Positions 18,663-28,943 of a DNA stretch of 64,000 nt are shown here, piece by piece. Both the position numbers and the translations under genes were made by a program. The first letter of the stretch is position 1; every line of letters begins with the position of its first letter. Source of the DNA: Acidobacteriaceae bacterium (lineage in GTDB: Bacteria; Acidobacteriota; Terriglobia; Terriglobales; Acidobacteriaceae); NCBI GenBank assembly GCA_003139095.1, contig PLHW01000014.1:111865-175864 (forward strand), given 5' to 3'. Below the pieces are notes generated by a model. That model did no database searches and was not told the origin of the DNA. It saw nothing but the letters and a program-made list of their open reading frames with translations.

Positions 18663-19011
18663 ACGGGTAAGGATCAGCCAAACGTGATTTGGCCAAGCCA
18701 CCAAGTCTCGCCGATCACGCTTCAATCGGCAGCTCAGAACCGGCCAACAACCCCAGAGGACACACCACCACCTCCGGGTCCCCTACCCGCGAGCCTGACG
18801 GAGAATTACAACCAGAGTATTACGATTATAGGTCTCCCACTCGCCCCCAGCAATCTCTCCAAAGGTCGTAGAACCTCTGGAGTAATCCCGCAATCTCGCT
18901 GAAGGCACACGATTTGGAAGATCAGAGGTCCCGAAGTAAGAGTTTTTACTTCTGCAATCTGACTTCTGACTTCTGCCCTCGCCTTCCAACGTCTTCTACA
19001 ATATCCTCACC
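18663..19011. other. divergent intergenic region with CTTCTGA tract
   Basis: Separates the transglycosylase from larB. Positions 18948-18980 hold a degenerate CTTCTGA tract (ATCTGACTTCTGACTTCTG) of the same family as 17577-17613. No gene or clear promoter was found in the rest. Confidence 0.5.
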
Positions 19012-19797
19012 ATGAACCCCGCCGCCCTCACCCGCATCTTCAAAGACGTCCGTGCCCGCAAGCTTTCCCCCGATGCCGCCGTCCAGCGCCTGCGCCATCT
19101 TCCTTTCGAGGACCTCGGCTTCGCCAACGTCGACCACCACCGCGCTCTCCGCCACGGCATGCCCGAAGTCATTTTCAGCCAGGGCAAGACGCCCCGGCAG
19201 GTCGCCGACATTTTCATCCACCTCGCCGAGCACGAAGCCAACGTCCTCGCCACGCGCGCCACCCAGGAACAATTCGACGAAGTCTTCGCCACCTTCGCCG
19301 AGCGCCAAGACACCGCCAACGCCCACTTTCTCGAATACCGCCCGCTTGCCCGTTGCATCACCCTCCATCGCGATCGCCCGGCCTCCCAAAAAAGCCAGGG
19401 CAAAGGCACCATCCTCGTCGTCTCGGCCGGCACCAGCGACATCCCCGTCGCCGAAGAAGCCGTCGTCACCGCCGAACTCATGGGCAACCGCGTCCAGCAC
19501 CTCTACGACGTCGGAGTCGCCGGCATCCACCGCCTCCTCGCCCACCGCGCCGCCCTCGCCGAAGCCCGCGTCATCATCGTCTGCGCCGGCATGGAAGGTG
19601 CTCTCCCCAGCGTCGTCGGCGGCCTCGTCGGAGTCCCCGTCATCGCCGTCCCCACCAGCATCGGCTACGGCGCCGCCTTCGAAGGGCTGGCCGCCCTCCT
19701 AGGCATGCTCAACTCCTGCGCCAGCAACGTAAGCGTAGTAAATATCGATAACGGCTTCGGCGCCGCCTACGTAGCCAGCCTCATCAATCGCAAGTGA
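19012..19797 (+). CDS. larB: nickel-pincer cofactor biosynthesis protein LarB
   Basis: 261 aa; carboxylates and hydrolyses nicotinic acid adenine dinucleotide in the first step of the nickel-pincer nucleotide cofactor of lactate racemase-like enzymes. An N-terminal ~90-residue helical region ([20 protein letters not shown]) precedes the AIR-carboxylase-like domain with [21 protein letters not shown] and [16 protein letters not shown] plus PTSIGYG. Full length for the family. larC, larE and larA are not in the window, so the other steps must be encoded elsewhere or the protein is used differently. Confidence 0.92.
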   Translation: MNPAALTRIFKDVRARKLSPDAAVQRLRHLPFEDLGFANVDHHRALRHGMPEVIFSQGKTPRQVADIFIHLAEHEANVLATRATQEQFDEVFATFAERQDTANAHFLEYRPLARCITLHRDRPASQKSQGKGTILVVSAGTSDIPVAEEAVVTAELMGNRVQHLYDVGVAGIHRLLAHRAALAEARVIIVCAGMEGALPSVVGGLVGVPVIAVPTSIGYGAAFEGLAALLGMLNSCASNVSVVNIDNGFGAAYVASLINRK

Positions 19798-19858
19798 GTT
19801 CTTAAGTTCTAAAGTTCTAAGGATTGTCATTCCGACCGCAGGGAGGAATCTGACACGA
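19797..19858. repeat. AGTTCTAA tandem units and GTCATTCC-type repeat after larB
   Basis: Three 8-base units (AGTTCTTA, AGTTCTAA, AGTTCTAA; 19797-19820) start in the larB stop codon and are followed at 19826 by GTCATTCCGACCGCAGGGAG, resembling widespread GTCATTCCGAGCG intergenic repeats. Confidence 0.5.
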
Positions 19859-19902
19859 AATGATGCGCGCCCATGAAAAACTGGTGCCACCGCAAATTCG
19901 CC

Positions 19903-20871
19903 TTACTTGCCCACAAACAGGTTTTCGGCGAACGGCCACTCCGCATCGATCCATTGTGCCTCGCACCGGAAGCCCGCCTCCTCGGCGATCTGGAACATTT
20001 CTTTCGCGGAGTACTTGTGGCTGCTCTCGGTCCAGATCGTCTCGCCTTTCCGGAACTCCACCTGAATTCCCGCGGCAGGAATGCGAACAATTTGCCGCTT
20101 TTTCGAAAGAAGATGCATTTCCACGCTGCGCTCGGCGCGATTCAGCTTGGCTACATGTAGGAATTGCGAAAGATCGAAGTTGCCTTCCAGTTCGCGATTG
20201 ATTCGGGCCAGTAAGTTCAGATTGAACGCGGCAGTCACTCCCAGTTCGTCGTCGTAAGCGGCCAATAATTGCGACTTCGGTTTCTCGAGGTCGGTTCCGA
20301 GCAGCAGACAATCGCCCGCACCGAGGATCCGCCGCACCTGGCTCAGAAATCGAATGCCCGCGGGCCGGTCAAAATTTCCAATCGTGCTGCCCAGGAATAA
20401 GACGAAGAGATGTTGTCCCGGTTTGCGGTGCGCCGCTGCTTTCGCCAAGCCCTCGAGATACTCGTTCTCAAAGCCGACGATGCTGATCGAATCGATATCG
20501 CCCAGCTCGCGCCGGCACATCTCCAAAGCTGCACGCGATATCTCGACCGGATAATAGGACGTGCGCTGGCGCCGCGCGATCGCCTCCAGCAGCCATCGCG
20601 TCTTTTTCCCGCTGCCGCTGCCCAGTTCCGCGACCGCAACCGGCGAAGGCAGACGGTCGACAATTTCGTGCGCGTACCGCCGCAGCACCCGCTCGTCCGC
20701 CCGCGTTAGTCCATACTCGGGTAAGTGGCTGATAACTTCAAACAGCGCCGAACCTACGCCATCGTAAAAATATTTCGAGGGCAGTTCCTTCTGCCCGCTG
20801 CGGCTAAGTCCCGCGCGCACATCCTCGGCGAATTCATAGGAAGCATTCGGAGTAATTGCCGGTAAGATCAT
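19903..20871 (-). CDS. egtD: L-histidine N-alpha-methyltransferase (ergothioneine)
   Basis: 322 aa SAM-dependent enzyme that trimethylates histidine to hercynine. Typical EgtD features: LPSKYFYDGVGSALFE near the N-terminus, SAM site AELGSGSGKKTR, the YYPVEIS and LFLGSTIGNF strands, and LLGTDLEKPK; the closing FRKGETIWTESSHKYS region carries the substrate pocket. It begins 21 bases after egtB on the same strand, so both are one operon with egtB first. Confidence 0.95.
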   Translation of the reverse strand: MILPAITPNASYEFAEDVRAGLSRSGQKELPSKYFYDGVGSALFEVISHLPEYGLTRADERVLRRYAHEIVDRLPSPVAVAELGSGSGKKTRWLLEAIARRQRTSYYPVEISRAALEMCRRELGDIDSISIVGFENEYLEGLAKAAAHRKPGQHLFVLFLGSTIGNFDRPAGIRFLSQVRRILGAGDCLLLGTDLEKPKSQLLAAYDDELGVTAAFNLNLLARINRELEGNFDLSQFLHVAKLNRAERSVEMHLLSKKRQIVRIPAAGIQVEFRKGETIWTESSHKYSAKEMFQIAEEAGFRCEAQWIDAEWPFAENLFVGK

Positions 20872-20892
20872 ATTGTTTCCTTATTCTCTAAG

Positions 20893-22224
20893 TTAGCGGC
20901 TTACGCAACGAAATCCTGAATATATATACGGATAATGCGCCTGAAACCAGTTGCGAAACGTGCGCCGCAGCATGCACTTTGCGGTGCGCGCCGAACCGCC
21001 TTTCATTACAAAGTGCTTCCCATCGACAAAATTAGCCGAGTATCCCGGATAAAACGGAAACGGCTCGAACCTTGGGAACGGCGCGAAATGACTCACTGTC
21101 CATTCCCATCCATTTCCCAACATGTCTTCGACTCCAAATGCGCTCGCTCCTTTCGGGAACGCATTCACCGGCATCGGATCCCAACCACGCAAATCGAAAT
21201 TGCCAAACGTCGCATCGGGCGCATTGTTACCCCACGGGTAATCGCGCTCCGTCCCCTTGCTCGTTCCATAAGCCGCGCGGTGCCATTCTTCTTCCGTCGG
21301 AAGCGCTTTGCCCGCCCATCGCGCGTAGGCCCTCGCCTCCGCATGACTTACATACACCGGCCACTCCCTCGGCAATGGAACCTCGTCGAACATCCCGCGC
21401 AAAACCCATTCTCCATTCGCTTTCGTCCAAAAACTGGGATGCTGAACGCCTGCTGCCGCCTTCCACGCCCAATCCTCGTCGCTCCAAATGGAGCGCGTCT
21501 CGTATCCTCCAGCATTCATAAACTCGAGATATTGGCGATTAGTTACTTTGTACTTATCGATCTCAAACGCCGGCACAGAAACCGTGTATGCTTCGTACTC
21601 GTTGTCCCACCCGAAGCTTCCGCCAGCTCGTGGCAGGCCGAGCGTCGCCACTCCGGCTGGGATTGTGATCATGCGATGACTTACCGCGGCCGTGTTCAAT
21701 AACGGAACGGCGGGCCGCCGCACCTTACTCGCGAAGGGAAGCTGGTGCAGCATATAACTCAATGTCTCGACGTGCATCAACCTATGCTCGACCGCAACAT
21801 TGAGTAATAAGCCTAAAGAAAACCCGTCGGCCGCTTCATAGCCGGTCAGGCGGTCGTGGCGCTCCAGCGCCTTATCCAAATCAGCCCGAATCTTGCCCAC
21901 ATATTCGCGAACGCTCTCCACCGAGGGCCAATCGGAGGCTCGGTCCGAGGGCAGCCCGCCATCTACCGGATCGATGCCAAATGCGAATAGTTGATCGAGC
22001 CGAGGATCGAAGCTCTTCACATTCGAAAAGCGCGTATGCAGCAGGTTCCAGTCAAAAGCTTCCAGGTGTCCTACGTAGAAAATGATGCGATGACGTTCGG
22101 GAATGGGACGATCGTAGAGCGCGCTGGGCCGCACCATATCGAAAAGCGCGTCGCTTTCCCGCCGCGCGTCCGCCATTCGTTCCAGCAGGTTTCGCGCAGC
22201 GCATTCGGTTTGCGTCGTAAGCAT
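20893..22224 (-). CDS. egtB: ergothioneine-type iron sulfoxide synthase
   Basis: 443 aa non-haem iron enzyme that couples hercynine to a thiol with oxygen. The N-terminal DinB-like domain carries the iron ligands His53 (FYVGHLEAFDW) and the HRLMHVE triad (His147, His151), and the C-terminal half is the FGE-sulfatase/C-type-lectin fold (VTNRQYLEFMNAGGY, LPTEEEWHRAAYG, GNGWEWT, FRNWFQAHYPYIYSGFRC). Start ATG 22224 matches the family N-terminus. No egtA, egtC or egtE is adjacent; the acidobacterial Chloracidobacterium EgtB is recalled to use cysteine directly, so this may be the same two-gene route. Confidence 0.94.
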   Translation of the reverse strand: MLTTQTECAARNLLERMADARRESDALFDMVRPSALYDRPIPERHRIIFYVGHLEAFDWNLLHTRFSNVKSFDPRLDQLFAFGIDPVDGGLPSDRASDWPSVESVREYVGKIRADLDKALERHDRLTGYEAADGFSLGLLLNVAVEHRLMHVETLSYMLHQLPFASKVRRPAVPLLNTAAVSHRMITIPAGVATLGLPRAGGSFGWDNEYEAYTVSVPAFEIDKYKVTNRQYLEFMNAGGYETRSIWSDEDWAWKAAAGVQHPSFWTKANGEWVLRGMFDEVPLPREWPVYVSHAEARAYARWAGKALPTEEEWHRAAYGTSKGTERDYPWGNNAPDATFGNFDLRGWDPMPVNAFPKGASAFGVEDMLGNGWEWTVSHFAPFPRFEPFPFYPGYSANFVDGKHFVMKGGSARTAKCMLRRTFRNWFQAHYPYIYSGFRCVSR

Positions 22225-22415
22225 TCGGCACCCCGGTTCGTTTTCTTTGGAAATTCCCTTTTGTTGGCTACGAACGCTACTGGCCGCAAGCGACTGCGGG
22301 CAACGCCTGCTCAACCAACCCCACCCGAACCCCGCCCCGCATTTCCCCTTAGATGTCTCTCCCACTCACTCGGTTGCAGCCAGAACCATCCGCTCAACCC
22401 CGCGGTAAATGCGGC

Positions 22416-22925
22416 CTAAAACGTGAAGCCGCAGCGTTTCAACAGAGACGCGAACTGCGCATCCGCGCGCAGCGGGTCCCACTTTACGTCGTTAGGCAGG
22501 AACGCGAGATGAACGTCGCGCATCTCGAACGCGCGCTCGAGACCGTCAAGCGCCGGCCCATATTCTCCCAGGCCCGCATGGATCATCGCGCACGCGTAGG
22601 GCGGCACATAGCGCTCGCGTCCCAGCGCCTCCAGCATCCCGAGCACCTCGTGCGCCTCAGGGATGCGCTCCATTTTCGCCAGGATATATCCGCGCAGAGC
22701 GAACGTCTTGCTGTTGCCGCCGGAGAGACGCGCCGCGTCGTTCAGCGCGTCCAGCGCGCGCGGCATATCCCCGAGTTGCTCCGACACCTGCGCAAGTTGA
22801 AGCGGTAAGCCAGAAGGGAACTGCGCTCCCGCCGCAGTTCCCGCTTCTTCGTGCAGCACGGACAAATCTTTCTTTTGACCTTTTTGACTCTTCCTGATTT
22901 GATTCTCGCCGCTCCTTGTGGGCAT
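22416..22925 (-). CDS. short TPR-repeat protein
   Basis: 169 aa, soluble. It holds about three TPR-like helix pairs (LAQVSEQLGDMPRALDALNDA, AKMERIPEAHEVLGMLEAL-type spacing), and its end (WDPLRADAQFASLLKRCGF) is the ending typical of long TPR tails of Ser/Thr kinases and transcriptional activators. AGGAG five bases before ATG 22925 supports an independent start. It could therefore be a detached TPR tail or a genuine small adaptor. It is upstream of egtB on the same strand, 191 bases away. Confidence 0.6.
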   Translation of the reverse strand: MPTRSGENQIRKSQKGQKKDLSVLHEEAGTAAGAQFPSGLPLQLAQVSEQLGDMPRALDALNDAARLSGGNSKTFALRGYILAKMERIPEAHEVLGMLEALGRERYVPPYACAMIHAGLGEYGPALDGLERAFEMRDVHLAFLPNDVKWDPLRADAQFASLLKRCGFTF

Positions 22926-23041
22926 GTTGCTCCTCGCGTTCCATCCTTATCACGCGCCCACGTGCCGCACGTCACAGACTCGCGATTTTGTTTTTCTCTA
23001 TCGTTTCAGGAAATTGGACAGGATTAGTCCGATTTGCTGCC

Positions 23042-23554
23042 ATGCAGATCACGCGCGCTACCGATTACGCCGTTCGCATCATGGTCGAACTCGCCGCCGC
23101 TCCGGAAGACGCCCGCGTTGCGGCCCCCGAGTTGTCCCGCGCCATCCAGGCGCCCGACAGTTTTGTCTCCAAGATTCTCCAGCTCCTGGTACAGCGCGGC
23201 CTGATCAAGTCTTCCCGTGGAACCGGCGGCGGTTTTCAGCTCGCCGTTTCTCCCGAAAAAATTTCGCTGCTCGACGTCGTCGAAATGGTCGAAGGCCCCC
23301 TTCAGATCAACGTGTGTCTGCCCGGAGAGGCAACCTGCGATCGCAAATCCTGGTGTGGCGCGCACCCGGTGTGGCGCGAGGCTCAGGACGCGTTGAAGGC
23401 CGTCCTCGCGAACGCATCCATCGCCCGCCTTGCTCGCGATTCGGCGCAGAATCTCGCATCAACCTCGGGGAACCCGGCTCGCGAGCTGGAGCCAAAGCTG
23501 CAAAAACAGATCCGCCGGCCCGGCGCCAACCGGCTGCAACACCGTCATGGATAG
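23042..23554 (+). CDS. Rrf2-family Fe-S transcriptional regulator
   Basis: 170-aa DNA-binding regulator. The winged helix lies in residues 1-80 (MQITRATDYAVRIM, APDSFVSKILQLLVQRGLI, SSRGTGGGFQLA). Three cysteines at 92, 99 and 105 are spaced as in Fe-S-binding Rrf2 proteins (IscR, NsrR, RirA-like), so it probably senses oxygen, NO or Fe-S status. It is the first gene of the plus-strand respiratory block and ends nine bases before the next start, so it likely regulates that block, with autoregulation. Confidence 0.9.
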   Translation: MQITRATDYAVRIMVELAAAPEDARVAAPELSRAIQAPDSFVSKILQLLVQRGLIKSSRGTGGGFQLAVSPEKISLLDVVEMVEGPLQINVCLPGEATCDRKSWCGAHPVWREAQDALKAVLANASIARLARDSAQNLASTSGNPARELEPKLQKQIRRPGANRLQHRHG

Positions 23555-23563
23555 GCGCCCGTT

Positions 23564-23773
23564 ATGGAAGTCACATGGATTGCAATTCTCGCCAGCTTGT
23601 GTATGGGAATCGGCGCCGCGCTGGTTTTTGTTTTCGCGGTGAAGAAAAACTATTTCAAGGACGTAGAGGACGCTAAGTATCACGTCTTCTGGTCTGACGT
23701 GGAAGAGATGGTGGATTCGACAGAACGTCGCGATCCGAACGAGGAGGTAGAGGATGATGAAAAATCCGGCTAA
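23564..23773 (+). CDS. small CcoS-like single-TM membrane protein
   Basis: 69 aa with one N-terminal membrane helix ([22 protein letters not shown]) followed by [19 protein letters not shown] and an acidic tail. The order of helix, basic-aromatic segment, then an acidic-KY motif resembles the cbb3 assembly protein CcoS. Its stop overlaps the Rieske start by 20 bases, so it is translationally coupled to the bc-type complex genes. A second protein of the same layout is at 29522. Function is inferred. Confidence 0.6.
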   Translation: MEVTWIAILASLCMGIGAALVFVFAVKKNYFKDVEDAKYHVFWSDVEEMVDSTERRDPNEEVEDDEKSG

Positions 23774-24242
23774 GAGCGCACCTGACGGCGCTCCGGAGGA
23801 TGTGAACCGGCGCAAGCTCTTGTCCTGGCTCAGCGGGTTCGGGCTATTTGGTTCCGCGGTTATTGCGGCGCTCGCGAACCTGATCTTCATTAAGCCGCGA
23901 GTTACTTACGGCGCCCCCAACCGCTTTTCTATCGGCAAACCCGAAGACTTTCCTCCCGGCGCCCGCATTGCCCTCGATACGCGCCGCGTCTGCATCGTCC
24001 GCGATGGCGACAGCCTCGCCGCCATTTCCACCACCTGCACCCACCTCGGCTGCATCGTCGCGGTTTCCGAAACCGGTTTCGCCTGTCCCTGCCATGGCTC
24101 GCACTATGACCAGGACGGCAACGTTACCGGTGGTCCTGCCCCTCGCGCCTTGTCCTGGTACCAGCTGACCCTGGCGCCCAACGGTGAATTAGTCGTCGAT
24201 AAAGATAACGAGATTGAAGCGGGGAAATACTTGAAGGTATGA
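23754..24242 (+). CDS. Rieske iron-sulfur protein of a bc-type complex
   Basis: 162 aa; transfers electrons from quinol to cytochrome c in the periplasm. An N-terminal anchor helix (residues ~22-45, [21 protein letters not shown]) follows an NRRKLLS twin-arginine-like sequence. The [2Fe-2S] ligands are in CTHLGC and CPCHGSHYD, full set. The short GGPAPRAL (proline loop) is present. It overlaps the cytochrome b start by four bases. Confidence 0.94.
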   Translation: MMKNPAKSAPDGAPEDVNRRKLLSWLSGFGLFGSAVIAALANLIFIKPRVTYGAPNRFSIGKPEDFPPGARIALDTRRVCIVRDGDSLAAISTTCTHLGCIVAVSETGFACPCHGSHYDQDGNVTGGPAPRALSWYQLTLAPNGELVVDKDNEIEAGKYLKV

Positions 24243-25573
24243 GCACTCAAACTGTAACTCGCTCGCGTGATGGCTGGTTAGCTCTGCCCGGCAACATTTG
24301 GCGGTCGGTTTTTCGTAACCCTCTGCCCGATTCCGACTTGGGCCGCGCCTCCACCAGCTTTACCAACTTCTTCCTCCACATTCACCCGGTCAAGGTTAGC
24401 CGGCATAGTCTCAAGGCCACTTACACCTTCGGACTCGGCCTCATGTCAGCCTTCTTGTTTCTCATCCTGACCGTCACCGGCGTGCTCCTCATGTTTTACT
24501 ATGTGCCCTCGACCACCCAGGCCTACGACCGCATGCTCGATCTCCGCGGCACCGTCGCCTTCGGAATCTTTCTCCGTAACATGCATCGCTGGTCCGCGCA
24601 CGCCATGGTCGCGGTTGTCTTCCTGCACATGTGTCGCGTCTTTCTCACCGGCGCCTACAAACCGCCGCGCGAGTTCAACTGGGTCCTCGGCGTCCTCCTC
24701 CTGCTCGTCACCTTCTTCATGAGCTTCACCGGCTACTTACTGCCCTGGGATCAGCTCGCCTTCTGGGCCATCACCGTCGGCACCTCCATCGCCGGTTACG
24801 CCCCCTTCGTCGGCAAAGACGTTCGCTTCCTCTTATTAGGCGATTCCACCGTCGGACAGGAAGCTCTTCTCCGCTTTTACGTCCTCCACGTCGCCGTGCT
24901 CCCCATCGTCCTTACCATGCTCGCGACCATTCACTTCTGGCGCATTCGCAAAGACGGCGGCCTGGCCCGCCCGCCCGAGGAAGACGCGCTCCCGGGTGAA
25001 TCTTCGACCCCTGGCCCAATGGAAGTAGTCAGCGCCGCTCCCGTCGTGATGGCGACCTCCGCGGGCGCGGCTGCCGCCGCCAAGCCACTCCTCGAACGAA
25101 AGCAATACGGCATTCAGGGCCTGGTCCGCGGCCCCATCACAAAGGTTGGCAACATTTCCGACCGCTCGAAATTCAGCTGGCCCAGCCTCTTTCAGGCCGA
25201 GCTTCTCGTCTTTGTTATTACCGTCGCCGCCATCCTGGTCGTCTCTCTCTTCTTTAACGCCCCCCTCGAAGAGCCGGTAAATGCCATGCATCCCCCGAAT
25301 CCCGCCAAGGCGCCCTGGTACTTCCTCGGCTTACAGGAAATGGTCAGTTACTCCGCTTTCTGGGGAGGCGTCGGCATTCCGACTATCGAGGTGCTAATCC
25401 TCTTATTAGTCCCCTATCTCGACCGCAAACAGGTCGGCGTCGGCCGTTGGTTCGCCAAGGAACGCCTTTTACCCAATACGTTGTTCATAACCTTCGCTGT
25501 CCTCAACGTGGTGCTGATGGTGATCGGAACATTCTTCCGCGGTGCCAACTGGGAGTTCGTCTCGCCATGGTGA
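24239..25573 (+). CDS. cytochrome b (fused b6/subunit-IV type)
   Basis: 444-aa membrane subunit of the quinol:cytochrome c oxidoreductase. N-terminal core with haem His pairs in HRWSAHAM and [19 protein letters not shown], a [11 protein letters not shown] quinol loop, and a C-terminal section with [11 protein letters not shown] in the place of the usual PEWY. About 8 membrane helices. An Ala/Pro-rich cytoplasmic insertion (about residues 245-300) separates the b6-like and IV-like halves, which are fused in one chain. Upstream Rieske, downstream multihaem cytochrome c. Confidence 0.93.
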   Translation: MSTQTVTRSRDGWLALPGNIWRSVFRNPLPDSDLGRASTSFTNFFLHIHPVKVSRHSLKATYTFGLGLMSAFLFLILTVTGVLLMFYYVPSTTQAYDRMLDLRGTVAFGIFLRNMHRWSAHAMVAVVFLHMCRVFLTGAYKPPREFNWVLGVLLLLVTFFMSFTGYLLPWDQLAFWAITVGTSIAGYAPFVGKDVRFLLLGDSTVGQEALLRFYVLHVAVLPIVLTMLATIHFWRIRKDGGLARPPEEDALPGESSTPGPMEVVSAAPVVMATSAGAAAAAKPLLERKQYGIQGLVRGPITKVGNISDRSKFSWPSLFQAELLVFVITVAAILVVSLFFNAPLEEPVNAMHPPNPAKAPWYFLGLQEMVSYSAFWGGVGIPTIEVLILLLVPYLDRKQVGVGRWFAKERLLPNTLFITFAVLNVVLMVIGTFFRGANWEFVSPW

Positions 25574-25625
25574 CAACCCAGCGTGACGATAACCCCGGGG
25601 TGAACGAAGTGATGAGGAGAGTCTC

Positions 25626-27467
25626 GTGAGTACGCGTCTATCGTTGGCAATTGCCAGTTTGGTGGTGCTGGTTGTGCACGGGATCGTTTTCTACGATCAG
25701 TTCTTGAACCGCTGGGAGAAGCACCAGACGGCCTATCTCGAACAGGCGCGCAGCCTGGCCAAAACCGATGCCGAGCGCCAGTCCATCGACGCTGCCAAGC
25801 CTCGCATCGAGCAGATCATCGTCACCCAGTTCGGCGAATCGCGCGTCGATCGCTGCACTACCTGCCACATCGCCAGCGACGACCCGCGCTTCCAGGCTTA
25901 CTCCCAGCCTCTGCACACCCACAGCTATTCCGCCTCTCTCGGAGACATCGAGAAAAACGGCCGCTGGGAGCGCCGTCACAAATTCTCTGACTTTGGCTGC
26001 ACCATCTGCCACGACGGCCAGGGGCGCGGCCTCGATACCTTCTACGCCCACGGTGAAGACGAGAACTGGCCACAACCTCTGCTCGGCTTTGCCACCCAAG
26101 CCAACTGGAAGCCCGCCTACAAAGCCAAACTTACCGGCGCCGAGTACATGCAGTCTAACTGCGCCCAGTGCCACACCGAAGACAGTTTTGCCGGCACGCC
26201 CCTTGTAACTCGCGGCCGCCAGCTCTTCTTCGAAAAAGGTTGCTACGGATGCCATCGCATTCAGGGCCTTTCTCATGGCACGCTCGGCCCCGATCTCACC
26301 GAAGTCGGCAAGCGGTGGCGCATCGACTATCTCTGGGGCCATACCGTCAATCCCCGCGACTATAGCGCCGTTTCCTTCATGCCCAAGTTCGATCTCAACG
26401 ACGACGAAATCAAAGCGCTCGTTGTTTTCCTGAAGAGCCGCAAGGGCATGAACTTCGCCGAAACCACCATGGACCAGTACCGCGCTAAGTTACAGCAAAC
26501 CAGTCTGCCCGCCGGCGTGGGCGCAAATGCGGACAACACACCGTCCGCCGCGCGCGGCGAGCAACTGATCGCCCAGCGTTCCTGCACCGCCTGCCACCGG
26601 CTCGGCGACAAAGACGGCCATATCTCGCCCGACCTGTCCTATGAAGGTCTGATCCGCGACGATAACTGGCTCATGGCCCATTTCAAAGAACCGCGCTCCC
26701 GTATTCCCGATTCCATAATGCCCGTGTTCGGCTTTAGCGAGGGCGACTATCGTTCCATCACCGACTCTCTGCTGAGCCGCAAAACTCCTCCCAACTTTAA
26801 GACCGGCGAGGAAACTTACAAAGGTCTATGCGCCCGCTGTCACGGAGAAAAAGGCGACGGCAAAGGCGTAACGTACTTATATCTCGATCCTGCACCTCGC
26901 GACCTCACCAAGGCTGCTTTCATGACCACCAAGCCTGAAGAGCGTTTCCTTACGTCGCTCAAGGAAGGCGTGCCCGGAACTTCCATGCCGCCCTGGGAGC
27001 GCGTTCTGACCGATCAGCAGCGCAAAGACGTGCTCGACTATGTCTTCAAGACATTTGTTAAAGAGTCGCGCCGCGAACTCAAAGAGCGCAAAGTCCCGGA
27101 GACGAACCCAGTTGCCTTCACGCCCGAATCCGTCAACGCCGGCGAGCAGATTTTCCTCCAGCGCTGCACCGGTTGTCACGGCCGCAAATCCGACGGCAAA
27201 GGGCCGAACTCGCTCGACATCAGCCCGCGTCCGCGCAATCTGCGCAACAGCGCATTTATCAATCACACCACCGATAAGCGCCTCTTCACCTCCATCACCT
27301 ACGGGGTCGAAGGGACCGCCATGCCCTCATGGATGGACTACGGACTTACCCAGACCGACATCGGCAATCTCATTAACTTTATTCGCAGTTTGAACCCTAA
27401 GCCGGCGGCCGCTCCCGCTGAGGGAAAGTCACCCAAACTTACGTCGCGTTTGACTGTTCGTCGTTGA
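25626..27467 (+). CDS. seven-haem c-type cytochrome, membrane anchored
   Basis: 613 aa, with an N-terminal membrane helix (6-24). Seven CxxCH haem sites: CTTCH 77-81, CTICH 125-129, CAQCH 179-183, CYGCH 206-210, CTACH 320-324, CARCH 402-406, CTGCH 514-518. The last two lie in repeated mono-haem cytochrome modules (cf. [10 protein letters not shown] and [10 protein letters not shown]). It sits between cytochrome b and the oxidase subunit I, replacing cytochrome c1 and possibly also the CcoP role of electron carrier to the oxidase. GTG 25626 has GAGGAGAG upstream. Confidence 0.92.
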   Translation: MSTRLSLAIASLVVLVVHGIVFYDQFLNRWEKHQTAYLEQARSLAKTDAERQSIDAAKPRIEQIIVTQFGESRVDRCTTCHIASDDPRFQAYSQPLHTHSYSASLGDIEKNGRWERRHKFSDFGCTICHDGQGRGLDTFYAHGEDENWPQPLLGFATQANWKPAYKAKLTGAEYMQSNCAQCHTEDSFAGTPLVTRGRQLFFEKGCYGCHRIQGLSHGTLGPDLTEVGKRWRIDYLWGHTVNPRDYSAVSFMPKFDLNDDEIKALVVFLKSRKGMNFAETTMDQYRAKLQQTSLPAGVGANADNTPSAARGEQLIAQRSCTACHRLGDKDGHISPDLSYEGLIRDDNWLMAHFKEPRSRIPDSIMPVFGFSEGDYRSITDSLLSRKTPPNFKTGEETYKGLCARCHGEKGDGKGVTYLYLDPAPRDLTKAAFMTTKPEERFLTSLKEGVPGTSMPPWERVLTDQQRKDVLDYVFKTFVKESRRELKERKVPETNPVAFTPESVNAGEQIFLQRCTGCHGRKSDGKGPNSLDISPRPRNLRNSAFINHTTDKRLFTSITYGVEGTAMPSWMDYGLTQTDIGNLINFIRSLNPKPAAAPAEGKSPKLTSRLTVRR

Positions 27468-27494
27468 AAGATCGCACTTGAACCAGGAGGCGTC

Positions 27495-28925
27495 ATGCCA
27501 GCACCAGCACATGTAAGTGCCCTTCCCTACGGGGGCCCGGGCTCTGTTTCGCCGGTTGAGTCCATTCACGAGGACACCACTGCCAAGTGGTTTATGCTAA
27601 GTGCAATTAGTTACTTCTTTGTCGTCGGAATCGTCGCTCTTACCATTGCCGCCAAGTTCGTCTGGCCGCAACTTCTGGGCACCGTCTCCGTTCTTACCTA
27701 TGGACGCCTCCGACCTCTGCACGTCAACGGCATGCTCTTCGGCTGGCTTCTCGCTGCCGATATGGGCCTCGCTTACTACTTTGTCCCTCGTCTCTGCGGC
27801 GTCAAGCTCTGGAGCGAGAAGTTAGGCGTCGCCACCGCCATCATCTGGAACATCATCGTCCTCGGCGCGGTCGTGATGCTCCCGATGGGCTTGAATAAAG
27901 GATGGGAGTATGCCGAGTTACCCTCGGTCCTCTCCGCCCTCGTCGTCGTGGCCTGGGTTTGCTTCGGCATCAACGTGTTTGCCACCGTCGCCACCCGCAA
28001 ATACGAGCAGATGTATGTCAGCCTCTGGTACACCATGGGCACCATCCTCTGGACCACCTTCGTGTACGCCACCGGCAACATCGCCGTCTTCTTCACCACC
28101 GGCGTCAATCAGGCAAACTTAAACTGGATGTACGTGCATAACGCGGTCGGCCTCATCTTCACTCCCATCGGCCTTGCCATCGCTTATTACTTCATTCCCA
28201 AGGCCTCCAGCACTCCCCTCTACAGCCATAAGCTCTCCATGGTCGGTTTCTGGGCGCTCGCCTTCGTCTATGTCTGGACCGGCGCCCACCACATGCTCCA
28301 CGGCCCTATCTCACAGTGGCTGCAGACCATCGCCATCACTTTCTCACTTATGCTTCTTATCCCGGTCTGGACCGTGGTCTATAACTTCTTTGCCACCATG
28401 CGCGGCCAGTGGTATCAACTCCGCGAAAACGTCCCCCTTAAGTTCCTCATGTCGGGCGTTGTGTTTTACCTCCTCACCTGTTTTCAGGGCCCGATGCACA
28501 GCCTGCGTTCCGTGAATGCCATCGTCTCCAAAACCGACTGGATCCCCGGCCACGCGCACATGGCGCTTCTCGGCTGCTTCTCGTTCTTCGCAATCGCCGG
28601 TTGCTTCTACACCATCCCACGTCTGTTCCGCACCGAGTTACACTCCATCCCACTCGCTAACTGGTCGTTTTGGTTCTTCATGATCGGAGGCCTCGGCTTC
28701 TTCGTCACTCTCTGGCTCGGCGGCTTCTGGCAAGGTTGGCAATGGAATAACCCCTCCATCCCTTTCATTGACACCGTCCGCGCCCTCAAGCCCGTCTGGA
28801 CCGTTCGCTTCTTCTCCGGGATTCTCATGTTTCTCGGCATTACAACTTTTCTTTACAACATCTGGGCAACCGTCATTGACAGCCAGGGCAAAGCCAGGTC
28901 CGCGGCCGCAGTCGTCAACGCGTAA
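27495..28925 (+). CDS. ccoN: cbb3-type cytochrome c oxidase subunit I
   Basis: 476-aa catalytic subunit reducing oxygen at a haem b3-CuB centre. The low-spin haem region RLRPLHVNGMLFGWL, the catalytic NWMYVHNAVGLIFTPIGL with the YYFIPK tyrosine of the cross-link, the adjacent HHMLHGP and the late DWIPGHAHMALLG histidines are all present, the CcoN pattern. About 12 membrane helices. AGGAGG precedes ATG 27495. High-affinity microaerobic oxidase. Confidence 0.96.
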   Translation: MPAPAHVSALPYGGPGSVSPVESIHEDTTAKWFMLSAISYFFVVGIVALTIAAKFVWPQLLGTVSVLTYGRLRPLHVNGMLFGWLLAADMGLAYYFVPRLCGVKLWSEKLGVATAIIWNIIVLGAVVMLPMGLNKGWEYAELPSVLSALVVVAWVCFGINVFATVATRKYEQMYVSLWYTMGTILWTTFVYATGNIAVFFTTGVNQANLNWMYVHNAVGLIFTPIGLAIAYYFIPKASSTPLYSHKLSMVGFWALAFVYVWTGAHHMLHGPISQWLQTIAITFSLMLLIPVWTVVYNFFATMRGQWYQLRENVPLKFLMSGVVFYLLTCFQGPMHSLRSVNAIVSKTDWIPGHAHMALLGCFSFFAIAGCFYTIPRLFRTELHSIPLANWSFWFFMIGGLGFFVTLWLGGFWQGWQWNNPSIPFIDTVRALKPVWTVRFFSGILMFLGITTFLYNIWATVIDSQGKARSAAAVVNA

Positions 28926-28943
28926 GGCCACTAGGAGGATGCT

